A stretch of 64,000 bases of DNA from Streptomyces rubradiris (GTDB taxonomy: Bacteria > Actinomycetota > Actinomycetes > Streptomycetales > Streptomycetaceae), in assembly GCF_016860525.1 (NCBI RefSeq), contig NZ_BNEA01000015.1:1302001-1366000 (forward strand), given 5' to 3'. Positions 8,654 through 17,431 of this stretch are shown in pieces (the stretch's first letter is position 1; each line of letters starts with the position of its first letter). The notes beneath the pieces were generated by a model that saw only the letters and a program-made list of their open reading frames with translations, was not told the DNA's origin and did no database searches. The translations under genes were made by a program, and so were the position numbers.

Positions 8654-9796
8654 TCAACTCACCTGGTCCGACGGGCTCTTGCTCTCGGCGAGCTTCATGG
8701 CCTCCTCGATGAGGGTCTCCACGATCCTCGACTCGGGCACGGTCTTGATGACCTCGCCCTTGACGAAGATCTGCCCCTTGCCGTTGCCGGAGGCCACGCC
8801 GAGGTCGGCCTCGCGGGCCTCGCCCGGACCGTTGACCACACACCCCATCACCGCGACCCGCAGCGGCACCTCCATTCCGTCCAGGCCGGCCGTCACCTCC
8901 TCGGCGAGCTTGTAGACGTCGACCTGGGCGCGGCCGCAGGACGGGCAGGAGACGATCTCCAGCCGGCGCTGCCGCAGTCCCAGGGACTCCAGGATCTGGA
9001 TGCCGACCTTGATCTCCTCCACGGGCGGCGCGCTCAGCGACACTCGGATGGTGTCGCCGATGCCCTGACTGAGCAGCGCGCCGAAGGCGACCGCCGACTT
9101 GATCGTGCCCTGGAAGGCGGGGCCGGCCTCGGTCACGCCGAGGTGCAGCGGGTAGTCGCACCGCTCGGCGAGCTGGCGGTAGGCCTCGATCATGACGACC
9201 GGGTCGTTGTGCTTGACGGAGATCTTGATGTCCCGGAAGTCGTGCTCCTCGAAGAGGGACGCCTCCCACAACGCCGACTCGACCAGCGCCTCGGGGGTCG
9301 CCTTGCCGTACTTCTGGAGCAGACGGCGGTCCAGGGAACCGGCGTTGACGCCGATCCGGATCGGCGTGCCGTGGTCCTTGGCGGCGCGCGCGATCTCCTT
9401 GACCTGGTCGTCGAACTTCTTGATGTTGCCCGGGTTGACCCGTACCGCCGCGCAGCCGGCCTCGATGGCCGCGAACACGTACTTCGGCTGGAAGTGGATG
9501 TCCGCGATCACCGGGATCTGCGACTTCCTGGCGATGGTCGCCAGGGCGTCCGCGTCGTCCTGCGTGGGGCAGGCGACGCGGACGATCTGGCAGCCGGACG
9601 CGGTGAGTTCGGCGATCTGCTGGAGGGTGGCACCGATGTCGGACGTACGGGTCGTCGTCATCGACTGCACCGACACCGGGGCCCCGCCTCCGACCGGTAC
9701 CGGCCCGACCTGGATCTGCCGCGACTGCCGCCGCGGCGCGACCGGACGGGCCGGTACCTCGGGGACGCCCAGTGGGACGGCGGTCACCGTTGTCAC
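8654..9796 (-). CDS. ispG: 4-hydroxy-3-methylbut-2-enyl-diphosphate synthase (GcpE/IspG)
   Basis: The 380-residue iron-sulfur enzyme catalyses the penultimate MEP step, converting MEcPP to HMBPP. The 4Fe-4S cysteines are visible as Cys284 and Cys287 in SCPSCGR and Cys319 in [10 protein letters not shown]. The N-terminal TIM-barrel opening [12 protein letters not shown] is typical. I place the start at GTG 9796, whose GTGA overlaps the hpnH stop (9793-9796); the frame is open further upstream but inside hpnH. It works with dxs in the same operon to supply C5 units. As with dxs, a second chromosomal copy is common in Streptomyces but cannot be checked here. Confidence 0.96.
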   Translation of the reverse strand: MTTVTAVPLGVPEVPARPVAPRRQSRQIQVGPVPVGGGAPVSVQSMTTTRTSDIGATLQQIAELTASGCQIVRVACPTQDDADALATIARKSQIPVIADIHFQPKYVFAAIEAGCAAVRVNPGNIKKFDDQVKEIARAAKDHGTPIRIGVNAGSLDRRLLQKYGKATPEALVESALWEASLFEEHDFRDIKISVKHNDPVVMIEAYRQLAERCDYPLHLGVTEAGPAFQGTIKSAVAFGALLSQGIGDTIRVSLSAPPVEEIKVGIQILESLGLRQRRLEIVSCPSCGRAQVDVYKLAEEVTAGLDGMEVPLRVAVMGCVVNGPGEAREADLGVASGNGKGQIFVKGEVIKTVPESRIVETLIEEAMKLAESKSPSDQVS

Positions 9797-10815
9797 TCCC
9801 GGTTCCCGGAGACGGTCTCGCGCATGGCCCGCAAGGACTCCTTCAGGGAGCCCATGGTGGCGAGGACGGCGGTCGGCTCGTAGCCGCAGTGCGCCATGCA
9901 GTTGTCGCAGCGCGGGTCCTTGCCGCGGCCGTACTTGTCCCAGTCGGTCTTCTCCACCAGTTCGCGGTACGTGGGCACGTACCCGTCGCTCATCAGGTAG
10001 CAGGGCCGCTGCCAGCCGAAGAGCGAGTAGTTCGGGATCGCCCACGCGGTGCACGGGAAGTCGACCTTGCCCTCCAGGAAGTCCAGGAAGAGCGGGGAGT
10101 GGTTGAGCCGCCACTTGCGGCGGTTGCCGCCCGCGAAGGCCTTCTTGAACAGCTCGCGGGTCTGCTCCACGCCGAGGAAGTGGTCCTGGTCCGGGGCCTT
10201 CTCGTAGGCGTAGGCGGGCGAGATCATCATCTCGTCGACCTTGAGGTCGTCATTGAGGAAGTTGAGCACCTCGATGATGGTCTGCGGGGTGTCGGTGTTG
10301 AAGAAGGTGGAGTTGGTGGTCACCCGGAAGCCGCGCCGCTTGGCCTCCTTGATGGCGGCCACGGCCTCGTCGAACACACCTTCCTTCGCCACGGATTCGT
10401 CGTGCCGCTCACGCAGCCCGTCGATGTGCACCGCGAACGCGAAGTAGGGCGAGGGGGTGAACTTGTCCATCTTCTTGCGCAGCAGCATCGCGTTGGTGCA
10501 CAGGAAGACGTACTTCCTCTTGGCCACCAACTGCCGCACGATCTCGTCGATCTGAGGATGCATCAACGGTTCGCCGCCGGCGATGGACACCATCGGCGCA
10601 CCGGACTCCAGCACGGCACCCACGGCCTGGGCGACCGGCATGCGCTGCTTGAGCACGCCGGCGGGGTGCTGGATCTTGCCGCAGCCCTCACACTTCAGAT
10701 TGCAGGCGAAGAGCGGTTCCAGCTCGACAATGAGCGGAAACTTGTCCCGCTTGCGGAGCTTCTGTTCAGCCAGGTATGTAGCGACCTTGATGGACTGGCG
10801 CAGCGGCATGGCCAT
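9793..10815 (-). CDS. hpnH: HpnH, radical SAM adenosyl-hopene transferase
   Basis: The 340-residue protein has the radical SAM cluster CNLKCEGC (Cys38, Cys42, Cys45), followed by [10 protein letters not shown], the SAM-binding GGE-type motif. HpnH adds a 5'-deoxyadenosyl radical to diploptene, forming adenosylhopane, the first side-chain extension step. The C-terminal part holds further cysteines ([12 protein letters not shown]) typical of HpnH proteins. The ATG at 10815 has a strong ribosome-binding site (GGAGGTGAG) that overlaps the end of hpnG. The position between hpnG and ispG in the leftward operon is classic for hopanoid clusters. Confidence 0.96.
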   Translation of the reverse strand: MAMPLRQSIKVATYLAEQKLRKRDKFPLIVELEPLFACNLKCEGCGKIQHPAGVLKQRMPVAQAVGAVLESGAPMVSIAGGEPLMHPQIDEIVRQLVAKRKYVFLCTNAMLLRKKMDKFTPSPYFAFAVHIDGLRERHDESVAKEGVFDEAVAAIKEAKRRGFRVTTNSTFFNTDTPQTIIEVLNFLNDDLKVDEMMISPAYAYEKAPDQDHFLGVEQTRELFKKAFAGGNRRKWRLNHSPLFLDFLEGKVDFPCTAWAIPNYSLFGWQRPCYLMSDGYVPTYRELVEKTDWDKYGRGKDPRCDNCMAHCGYEPTAVLATMGSLKESLRAMRETVSGNRE

Positions 10816-10820
10816 CTGGC

Positions 10821-11504
10821 TCACCTCCGGGGGAGCAGCAAAGAACGGTGCCAATCGAAAAACGCGGGAAGGATGGAACGTAGTACGCGGAAGGCCGATA
10901 TCCCTCCGCGCAGGGTGCCGATCCGGACGAGTTCGTGTTCGGGAGCGTCCACGACGACCCGGACGGCGGCCACCGGCCGCTCGCCGGTGCGGACGGCGGC
11001 CAGCAGCGTGGCCGCCGACTCCATGTCCACGGCGATCGCCCCGGTGGCGAGCAGACCGGAACGCTCGGGGCCCCGCACGACGTGGTCGGAGCCGGTGAGC
11101 GGGCCGGTGTGGACGGTGCGTCCGGGCAGCAGGCGCGCGAGTTCCTTGGCCAGGAGCTCGGTGCCCACGCACGGCACGGTACCGCGCGGGTCCCGGGTCT
11201 CCTCGGCGACCACCAGGTCGCCGGGGTGCATCCCGGGGGCCAGCCCGGCGCAGAAGCCGGTGGCCAGGACGGCCGTGCCGGCGGGTGCCGGGCCGGTCAG
11301 GAGCCGGGTGACGGAGCGTTTCGCCGCACGGGGTCCCATGCCCGTGCGCACGAAGGTCACCGGCCCGCCGGCCCCCCGCCCCGCGCCCCGCGGCACCGGC
11401 GCGCCCGCCCCGCGCGCCCGGCGGTCGCCGGTGCGCAGGGCGAGGTGCTCGATGCCGAGCGCGCAGGCGATCAGCAGCGGAGCCGGAGCGGGCTGGTGGC
11501 TCAC
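10821..11504 (-). CDS. hpnG: HpnG, hopanoid-associated nucleoside phosphorylase
   Basis: The 227-residue protein belongs to the purine nucleosidase/phosphorylase superfamily. In the hopanoid pathway HpnG removes adenine from adenosylhopane to give ribosylhopane (or its phosphate). Family hallmarks are the ATGFCAGL stretch near residue 85 and the C-terminal VDMESAATLLAAV segment, whose Met-Glu contacts ribose. GTG 11504 is the start, with GGGAGA eight bases before it; only one base separates it from the shc stop codon. Its own stop lies 5 bases before the hpnH start, so hpnH's ribosome-binding site is within hpnG. Confidence 0.9.
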   Translation of the reverse strand: MSHQPAPAPLLIACALGIEHLALRTGDRRARGAGAPVPRGAGRGAGGPVTFVRTGMGPRAAKRSVTRLLTGPAPAGTAVLATGFCAGLAPGMHPGDLVVAEETRDPRGTVPCVGTELLAKELARLLPGRTVHTGPLTGSDHVVRGPERSGLLATGAIAVDMESAATLLAAVRTGERPVAAVRVVVDAPEHELVRIGTLRGGISAFRVLRSILPAFFDWHRSLLLPRR

Positions 11505-11505
11505 A

Positions 11506-13536
11506 TCAGTCTCCCTCGGCCCGCGCGGAGACCTTCCCGGCCGGGGCGAGCAGCTTGCGCTCGAAGGGGTCCCCGTGCAGGTACCGGCCGAGTGCGGTGA
11601 GCGGGAACACCTGCCGGTACAGGTGGTAGTTGATGGAGAAGTCCCAGGGGAAGCCGGTGCCGGTGAAGTACGGCTCGTCCCAGCCGCCGTCCTCGCGCTG
11701 GGTGGCGGCCAGCCACCGCACGCCGCGCTCGACGGCCGCGGAGCCCTTCTCCCCCGCCGCGAGCAGCGCCATCAGCGCCCACGCGGTCTGCGAGGGGGTG
11801 GAGGCGCCCCGGCCGCTCCATTCCCTGGCGTCCTTGTAAGAGCGCAGGTCCTCGCCCCAGCCGCCGTCGTCGTTCTGGACGCTCTCCAGCCAGGCCACGG
11901 CCCGCCGGATCGCCGGGTGCGAGGTGGGCAGTCCGGCCGCGGTGAGCGCGGGGAGAACCGAGCCGGTGCCGTAGAGGTAGTTGACGCCCCAGCGGCCGAA
12001 CCACGAGCCGTCCGGCTCCTGTTCGGCGAGCAGCCAGTCGATGCCGCGCCGGGTGCGCGGGTCGTCGGCCAGGCCCTCGGCGGCGAGCATCTCCACCACG
12101 TGCGCGGTGACGTCCGCGGACGGCGGGTCGATCACCTCGCCGAAGTCGCAGAACGGCAGCCGGTTGGGGAACGGGCTGGTGTTGTCCACGTCGAAGGCGC
12201 CCCAGGCGCCGTTCTTCGACTGCATGCCCAGGTTCCAGCGGACGGCGCGGCCGATGGCGCGGTCCACGTGCTCGGGGTCGTGGTGGCGGACCCGGCGCAG
12301 CGCGAGCGCGACCTCGGCGGTGTCGTCGATGTCGGGGTAGTTGTCGTTGTGGAACTCGAAGGCCCAGCCGCCCGGGGGCAGTTCGGGCCGGCGCACGGCC
12401 CAGTCGCCGGGCCGGGCGATCTCCTCGCCGAGCATCCAGTCGGCCGCCTTGACCAGTTGCGGGTGGTCCGCGGGCAGTCCGGCGTCCACGAGGGCGATGG
12501 TGGCCAGGCAGGTGTCCCAGACCGGGGACTGGCAGGCCTCGATCATGCGGGCGCCGTCCTCGCGCCAGACGGCGAAGCGGTCCAGGGAGGCGAGGCCCTC
12601 GCGCAGCACGGGGTGCTGCAGGTCGTAGCCGAGCAGGTGCAGGGCGATGACGGAGTACACGGCGGGGGGCTGGATGCCGCCCCAGCAGCCGTCGTTCTCC
12701 TGCCGCTCGATGATCCAGCGGGCCGCGGCGTTCATCGCGGCCTTGCGCAGCCTGCGCACGGCGACCTTGCGGTAGCCGCGGACCACCTTGTCCAGCCGCT
12801 GGAAGACCCCGTCCCAGCTCGCCACCGGGGCGAGCGGCCGCGGCGGGTTGGGGTTGGCCGGATCGGTGTGCAGCTCGTCCAGCGCGAACGGGGCCGGGCG
12901 CACCGGGCGCTTGGCGGAGACGATGGTGAGCGGCACGATGGTCTGCCGCGCCCAGCATCCGAAGTCGTAGATGTTGAGCGGGAACCAGGTGGGGAAGAAG
13001 ATCAGCTCCGGTGGGAGTTCGGGCAGGTCGTCCCACTTCCACCAGCCGAACAGGGCGAGCCAGATCCGGGTGAAGACCCGGGAGGCGGCGATCCCGCCCT
13101 GCTCGCGGATCCAGGCCGAGGCCTTCGCCATGTGCGGCGCGTCGGGCGCGTCGCCGGCCAGGCGCAGGGCGACGTACGCCTCCACGGTGGTGGACAGTTC
13201 GCCGGGGCCGCCGTAGAAGGTGGCCCAGGTGCCGTCTTCGCGCTGTTCACCGCGGATGAACTTCGCGGCGGCCTGCGTGGTGGTCTCGTCCAGGATGCCC
13301 AGGAACTGACGGAGCAGCAGATCCTCGGCGTCCATGGTGACGTTGGTCTCCAGGTCGCCTTTCCACCAGCCCTCGGCGTCCTGCCGGGCGAGCAGGAAAT
13401 CGGTGGCGCGCCGTACGGCGCGCGTAGCGGCTTCTTGTACCCCGGCCGTCTCGGGGATGGTGAGGGTGGAGTCGCTGGCCGCGGCAGCCCGGGACGGCAA
13501 GATGGCCCCGGTGCTTCCGTCGGTCGTCGCTGTCAT
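11506..13536 (-). CDS. shc: Squalene-hopene cyclase
   Basis: The 676-residue class II triterpene cyclase converts squalene to hopene and hopanol at the membrane. The protonating DXDD motif is DIDD at 402-405, and several QW repeats are visible (for example QREDGGWDEPYF, QNDDGGWGED, QENDGCWGG, RQDAEGWWKG). The length is normal. The ATG at 13536 follows AAGGGGAAGCC. The upstream gap to the polyprenyl synthase gene contains a strong hairpin (13584-13622), so shc may also be expressed from its own promoter or be attenuated. This enzyme defines the cluster as hopanoid, not carotenoid. Confidence 0.98.
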   Translation of the reverse strand: MTATTDGSTGAILPSRAAAASDSTLTIPETAGVQEAATRAVRRATDFLLARQDAEGWWKGDLETNVTMDAEDLLLRQFLGILDETTTQAAAKFIRGEQREDGTWATFYGGPGELSTTVEAYVALRLAGDAPDAPHMAKASAWIREQGGIAASRVFTRIWLALFGWWKWDDLPELPPELIFFPTWFPLNIYDFGCWARQTIVPLTIVSAKRPVRPAPFALDELHTDPANPNPPRPLAPVASWDGVFQRLDKVVRGYRKVAVRRLRKAAMNAAARWIIERQENDGCWGGIQPPAVYSVIALHLLGYDLQHPVLREGLASLDRFAVWREDGARMIEACQSPVWDTCLATIALVDAGLPADHPQLVKAADWMLGEEIARPGDWAVRRPELPPGGWAFEFHNDNYPDIDDTAEVALALRRVRHHDPEHVDRAIGRAVRWNLGMQSKNGAWGAFDVDNTSPFPNRLPFCDFGEVIDPPSADVTAHVVEMLAAEGLADDPRTRRGIDWLLAEQEPDGSWFGRWGVNYLYGTGSVLPALTAAGLPTSHPAIRRAVAWLESVQNDDGGWGEDLRSYKDAREWSGRGASTPSQTAWALMALLAAGEKGSAAVERGVRWLAATQREDGGWDEPYFTGTGFPWDFSINYHLYRQVFPLTALGRYLHGDPFERKLLAPAGKVSARAEGD

Positions 13537-13583
13537 GGCTTCCCCTTCGTGCAGTCGTGCGAGTCGTGCTGCTGTGGGTCCGC

Positions 13584-13622
13584 CGTCGGCCGGTGTCCTT
13601 GGCTTGGCGACACCGGCCGGCG
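13584..13622 (-). terminator. Strong hairpin inside the hopanoid operon, before shc
   Basis: CGTCGGCCGGTGTC pairs with GACACCGGCCGGCG with one G-T wobble; the stem is 14 bp and the 11-base loop is 13598-13608. It lies in the 116-base gap between the polyprenyl synthase and shc, the largest gap inside the operon. It could be a partial terminator or an RNA-processing/stabilising stem. Confidence 0.65.
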
Positions 13623-13652
13623 ACTACGCGAGGCTTATCCAGCCAATGGTGA

Positions 13653-14726
13653 TCATCTCTTTCGTACGACGACGAAGTCGGCGAGCGCCGTGAAGGAGTC
13701 CCGTACCCGGTCGGGCATGTCCACGGCGTCGAGGGCTTCGATGGCGATGGTGTGCTGACGGCGCGCTTCGGCGGCCGTCCACTCGCGGCCTCCGGCCTCC
13801 TCGATGAGGGCGGCGCGGGCCGCGAACTCCTCCTCGGAGAAGTTCTCGAAGTCGCTGCTCTTGGCGTCCGCGGCGAGGATCTCGCCGAGCTGTTCGGAGG
13901 CGGGGCCGCCGGCCGCGAGGGCGGCGACGACCGGCAGGGACTTCTTGCGCTGGCGCAGGTCGCTCCAGGTCTGCTTGCCGGTGGCCTCCGGGTCGCCCCA
14001 GATGCCGAGCAGGTCGTCCACGGCCTGGAAGGCGAGGCCGAGGTGGTAGCCGTAGCGCTCCAGGGCGTCTGCGGTGGTGTCGTCGGCGCCGCCGAGGACC
14101 GCGCCGATGGACGAGGCGCAGGCGAGCAGGGAACCGGTCTTGTTGCCCTCCATCTCCAGGCACTCCTCGACGCTGACGCGGTCGCGGTGCTCGTAGGAGA
14201 TGTCCTGGGCCTGGCCGTCGATCAGGGCGCGGGTGGCCGCGGTCAGCCGGCGGGCGGCGCGGCCGGCCTCGACCGTGCCGAGCTCCAGCAGGACCTCGCC
14301 GGCGAGGGCGAACAGGGCGTCGCCGACCAGGATGGCCTGGGCGGGGCCGTGCACCTTCCAGACGGTGTCGCGGTGCCGGCGCTGCTCGTCGCCGTCCATC
14401 AGGTCGTCGTGCAACAGCGAGAAGTTGTGCACGAGTTCGACGGCGACCGCGCCGGGTACTCCCGCCTCGGGCGCGGCACCGGTGACCTCGGCGGACAGCA
14501 CGGCCAGCGCGGGGCGGACGGCCTTGCCGCCGTCGCCGTGCGCGGGGTTGCCGGCGGCGTCGATCCAGCCGAAGTGGTAGGCGGCCACGGTGTCCATGGG
14601 CGGGGCCAGGCGGTCGACGGCCGCCCGCAGCACCGGTGTGGCCAGGTTCCTGCCGCGCTCCAGGAGCGCGGTCACGTCCACCGCGGGCCTCCGAGCGGGC
14701 GTCGCGGCCGGGGGCACAGTGGGCAC
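13653..14726 (-). CDS. All-trans polyprenyl (farnesyl-type) diphosphate synthase
   Basis: The 357-residue isoprenyl diphosphate synthase has the first Asp-rich motif DDLMD (107-111) and a second region QAVDDLLGIWGD. In this cluster it most likely makes farnesyl diphosphate for squalene synthesis, but chain length cannot be read reliably, and geranylgeranyl diphosphate is possible. The start is GTG 14726, with the strong site GAGGAGAGATT. It lies between hpnE and shc in the leftward operon, 58 bases after the hpnE stop. The end is followed by the hairpin at 13584-13622. Confidence 0.93.
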   Translation of the reverse strand: MPTVPPAATPARRPAVDVTALLERGRNLATPVLRAAVDRLAPPMDTVAAYHFGWIDAAGNPAHGDGGKAVRPALAVLSAEVTGAAPEAGVPGAVAVELVHNFSLLHDDLMDGDEQRRHRDTVWKVHGPAQAILVGDALFALAGEVLLELGTVEAGRAARRLTAATRALIDGQAQDISYEHRDRVSVEECLEMEGNKTGSLLACASSIGAVLGGADDTTADALERYGYHLGLAFQAVDDLLGIWGDPEATGKQTWSDLRQRKKSLPVVAALAAGGPASEQLGEILAADAKSSDFENFSEEEFAARAALIEEAGGREWTAAEARRQHTIAIEALDAVDMPDRVRDSFTALADFVVVRKR

Positions 14727-14784
14727 AATCTCTCCTCTGGTTGCGGTACCGGGGGTGCGGGGGCGTTCGCCCGCCGGCCGGGCA

Positions 14785-16215
14785 TCACGCCGCCTCCTCG
14801 AACTCGAAGAGGTGGCGGGGGCGGGGCCGGCCCAGGGTGCCGAGCACGGCGTCGGCCGCGCTCACACCGCTGCGGACCGCACTCTCCATGGTCGCGGGCC
14901 ACCCGGTGGCGGTCCACGCTCCGGCCAGGTACAGGCCGGGGGCCTTGGTCCGGGCGCCGGGCCTGAGGCGTCCGACGCCGGGGGTGGGGGCGAACGTGGC
15001 CGTGCGCTCCCGGGTCACGAAGAAGTCCTTCACCTCGGCGGCGCGGGTGCCCGGGATGAGCCGTTCCAGCTCGGGCAGGTAGCGCTCGCGGAGTTCGGCC
15101 ACCGGCGTGTCGATCTCGTCCTGCGCCGCCGACTGGGACAGCGCGAGGTACTGCCCGGTGCGCAGCCCGGAGGCGTCGGTGCGGTCGAACACCCACTGCA
15201 CCGGGGTGCCGAGCGCCGTGAGGAAGGGGCGCGCGAGCACCTTGCGGTCGTAGACGACATGGACGTTGAGGATCGGCGCGGTGCCGATCTCCAGCAGCCG
15301 CTCGGGTGCGTCCAGGGCGCCGGGCGGGAGCAGGTCGTGGGCCTCGCGCTGGGGCACGGCCAGAACGACGGCGTCCGCGGAAAGCGTCTCGCCGGGAACT
15401 CGGACGCTCCACCCGCCGTTGTCGTTGGTGGAGACGGAGGTGACGCGTGTACGGACCTCGGTACGGACGCCCGCGGAGTCGAGCGCCTTGCGGGCCAGCC
15501 GGTCGTGCAGTTCGCCCAGCGGGACGCGGGCCCAGCCGATGTCGGCCGCGCCCGGGTCGGACAGCAGACCGGTCTTGAACACCATCGCGGCGAGCCCCAG
15601 CGAGGCGTCGCCCGCGACCGCGTTGAGGGTGGCGACCCCGACCAGGTCCCACAGGGCCTCGATGGCGCGCGCGGACTGGCCGTGCGCGGCCAGCCAGCTG
15701 CCGAAGTCCTGGGTGTCCAGGGTCGGATCGGCGAGGTCGAGCCCCTTCAGCGCGAGCGCGGCCCGCCCGACGGCGGCGCGCTCGGCGAGCGAGAGGTGCG
15801 GATAGGCGGCCAGGCTGCGTCCCAGGTGGAGGGGGACGGGCAGCGGGTCGCGCCGCAGTCTGCCGAGCCGCCGGCCCACGGGCTTGGCGACGTCGACGAC
15901 GGGCACGTCCAGGCGGTCCTGCAGCGGTGCCAGCGCCGCGCCCTGGATCCGGTCGAGGAACCAGCGGTAGGCGGTGCAGCAGCGCAGGTACACGTGCTGG
16001 CCGTTGTCGACGGTCAGTTCGCCGCGCTGGAAGGAGAAGGCGAGGCCGCCCAGCCTGGGCCTGCCTTCGAGCAGGGTGACGCGGAGGCCCGCGTCGGCGA
16101 GGGCGAGTGCCGCGGTGATCCCGGCGAGTCCGCCACCGACCACGACCGCGCTGCGGGCGGCCGTCGGCGAGGTGGCGGCCGCTGCCGGTGCGGGGTGGGG
16201 TGAGCCGTCGCTCAT
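14785..16215 (-). CDS. hpnE: HpnE, FAD-dependent squalene-forming oxidoreductase
   Basis: The 476-residue flavoprotein begins with an FAD dinucleotide-binding motif (VVVGGGLAGITAALAL, about residues 24-39) and is of the phytoene-desaturase superfamily. In the HpnCDE route it reduces hydroxysqualene to squalene. The C-terminal GLYLAGAWTATGWPATMESAV is the second FAD-contact segment. The ATG at 16215 follows GGAAGGACG and overlaps the stop codon of the small bridging ORF in an ATGA. Without the neighbouring shc and hpnC/D it could be mistaken for a carotenoid desaturase. Confidence 0.93.
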   Translation of the reverse strand: MSDGSPHPAPAAAATSPTAARSAVVVGGGLAGITAALALADAGLRVTLLEGRPRLGGLAFSFQRGELTVDNGQHVYLRCCTAYRWFLDRIQGAALAPLQDRLDVPVVDVAKPVGRRLGRLRRDPLPVPLHLGRSLAAYPHLSLAERAAVGRAALALKGLDLADPTLDTQDFGSWLAAHGQSARAIEALWDLVGVATLNAVAGDASLGLAAMVFKTGLLSDPGAADIGWARVPLGELHDRLARKALDSAGVRTEVRTRVTSVSTNDNGGWSVRVPGETLSADAVVLAVPQREAHDLLPPGALDAPERLLEIGTAPILNVHVVYDRKVLARPFLTALGTPVQWVFDRTDASGLRTGQYLALSQSAAQDEIDTPVAELRERYLPELERLIPGTRAAEVKDFFVTRERTATFAPTPGVGRLRPGARTKAPGLYLAGAWTATGWPATMESAVRSGVSAADAVLGTLGRPRPRHLFEFEEAA

Positions 16216-16481
16216 CGTGCGTCCTTCCGTGCGAGCGCTGCGCGGGCCGGGCCGGTGCGGGCCGTCCTTCGTCCGCGGCTTCGTCGTGGCCGATCGTGCG
16301 GCCGGTCCCGCCCACACGAGACCGGCCGCGCGCCGCACCCGGTCCCGCGCCCTCGCGGGGCGCGGGCGTGCCGGGCGGAGGGCGCACGGTCGGCCGCCGC
16401 AGTCAGGGACGCAGCGCCGGGGTGGAGGGTTGCCTGGCGCGTGCCGTCCGGTACGGCCGGCTCCGGTTCGGTGCGCTGCAT
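16212..16481 (-). CDS. 89-residue Arg-rich small protein bridging hpnD and hpnE (DUF6380-like start)
   Basis: This ORF exactly fills the gap between two hopanoid genes. Its ATG (16481) shares a base with the hpnD stop in TGATG, and its TGA overlaps the hpnE ATG in ATGA. The N-terminal region (QATLHPGAASLTAAADRAP) resembles small Streptomyces proteins that I recall as DUF6380; the C-terminal half is very basic, with 20 Arg in 89 residues overall. About 80% of third codon positions are G or C, lower than in the flanking genes, so the C-terminal half may be weakly constrained. No membrane segment is visible. It could be a real small protein or a translated spacer that carries ribosomes to hpnE. 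Confidence 0.55.
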   Translation of the reverse strand: MQRTEPEPAVPDGTRQATLHPGAASLTAAADRAPSARHARAPRGRGTGCGARPVSCGRDRPHDRPRRSRGRRTARTGPARAALARKDAR

Positions 16482-17431
16482 CAGGCGCGCCTCCGGACGG
16501 AGCCCCGGGCGACATGGCGGGTGTCGAGGCCGGACAGGCCGCGCACGGCGACGTAGGCCTTCTCGTGTCCGGGCAGCGAGACCCGGCCGCGCAGCACGGC
16601 CTCCGGCTCGCGCTCGATGCGGTCGAGCAGCCGGCGGTAGATGCCGGCCATCGCGGCGACGCAGGCACCGCTGCGCCGGTCGAGCATGGGCAGCAGCCGG
16701 TAGCCCTCGGCGAAAAGGGCCCGGGCGCGCCGTACTTCGAAGTGGACGAGGCCGGCGAAGTCGGCGCCCTCCGGCGGGGTCGGCGCGCTGAAGCCGGCCG
16801 AGCAGCCGAACTTGGCGAGGTCGTCGGCGGGCAGGTAGGTCCGGCCGCCGAGCGCGTCCTCGCGGACGTCGCGGAGGATGTTGGTGAGCTGGAGGGCGAG
16901 GCCGAGGGTGTCGGCGTACTCGGCCGCGCGCTCGGCGCCGCGCGCGCCGGGTTCGGTGCCGAACACGCCGAGCGAGAGGCGTCCGATGGCACCGGCGACA
17001 CACCGGCAGTACACCTTGAGGTCGTCCCAGGTCTCGTACGTCTCCCCGCGCACGTCCATCTGGACGCCGTCGATCAGCTCGTCCAGGCCGCCGAGCGGGA
17101 TCGGGAAGGCCCGCGCGGCGTGGCTGAGGGCGACGGCCACCGGGTCGGTGTCGTCCTCCTCGACCTCTTCGGCGCGGATCCGGGCGAGCAGCGCCCGGGT
17201 GTCCTCCAGCCGCGACAGCTTGACCTCGTCGGCCAGGCCGCCGTCGCCGATGTCGTCCACCCGCCGGGAGAACGCGTACAGCGCCGACATGGCGCGGCGC
17301 TTGGCCGCCGGCAGCAGCCGGATGCCGTACGCGAAGTTACGGGCCTGCTGCCCGGTGACGGCCTCGCAGTAGCTGTAGGCGGCGAGTACCGGTGCGGACA
17401 CGTGCGGCGCAGACTCCACGGCCCGGATCAC
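16481..17431 (-). CDS. hpnD: HpnD, presqualene diphosphate synthase
   Basis: The 316-residue trans-isoprenyl diphosphate synthase of the squalene/phytoene synthase family has two Asp-rich motifs, RRVDDIGDGG and NILRDVREDA, which bind magnesium-diphosphate. It joins two farnesyl diphosphates to presqualene diphosphate, which HpnC then turns into hydroxysqualene. The GTG at 17431 overlaps the hpnC stop in a GTGA (17428-17431), so the two are translationally coupled. Assignment to HpnD versus HpnC follows gene order and the YFAF/RRVDDIGDG signature. It is cytoplasmic or membrane-associated, with no transmembrane helix. Confidence 0.93.
   Translation of the reverse strand: MIRAVESAPHVSAPVLAAYSYCEAVTGQQARNFAYGIRLLPAAKRRAMSALYAFSRRVDDIGDGGLADEVKLSRLEDTRALLARIRAEEVEEDDTDPVAVALSHAARAFPIPLGGLDELIDGVQMDVRGETYETWDDLKVYCRCVAGAIGRLSLGVFGTEPGARGAERAAEYADTLGLALQLTNILRDVREDALGGRTYLPADDLAKFGCSAGFSAPTPPEGADFAGLVHFEVRRARALFAEGYRLLPMLDRRSGACVAAMAGIYRRLLDRIEREPEAVLRGRVSLPGHEKAYVAVRGLSGLDTRHVARGSVRRRA

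Noticed and set aside
9772..13758. Very long open frame (1328 codons) on the rightward strand opposite ispG-shc
   Set aside because: It is antisense to four well-recognised hopanoid genes and has no recognisable domain. Long antisense frames are expected at this G+C.
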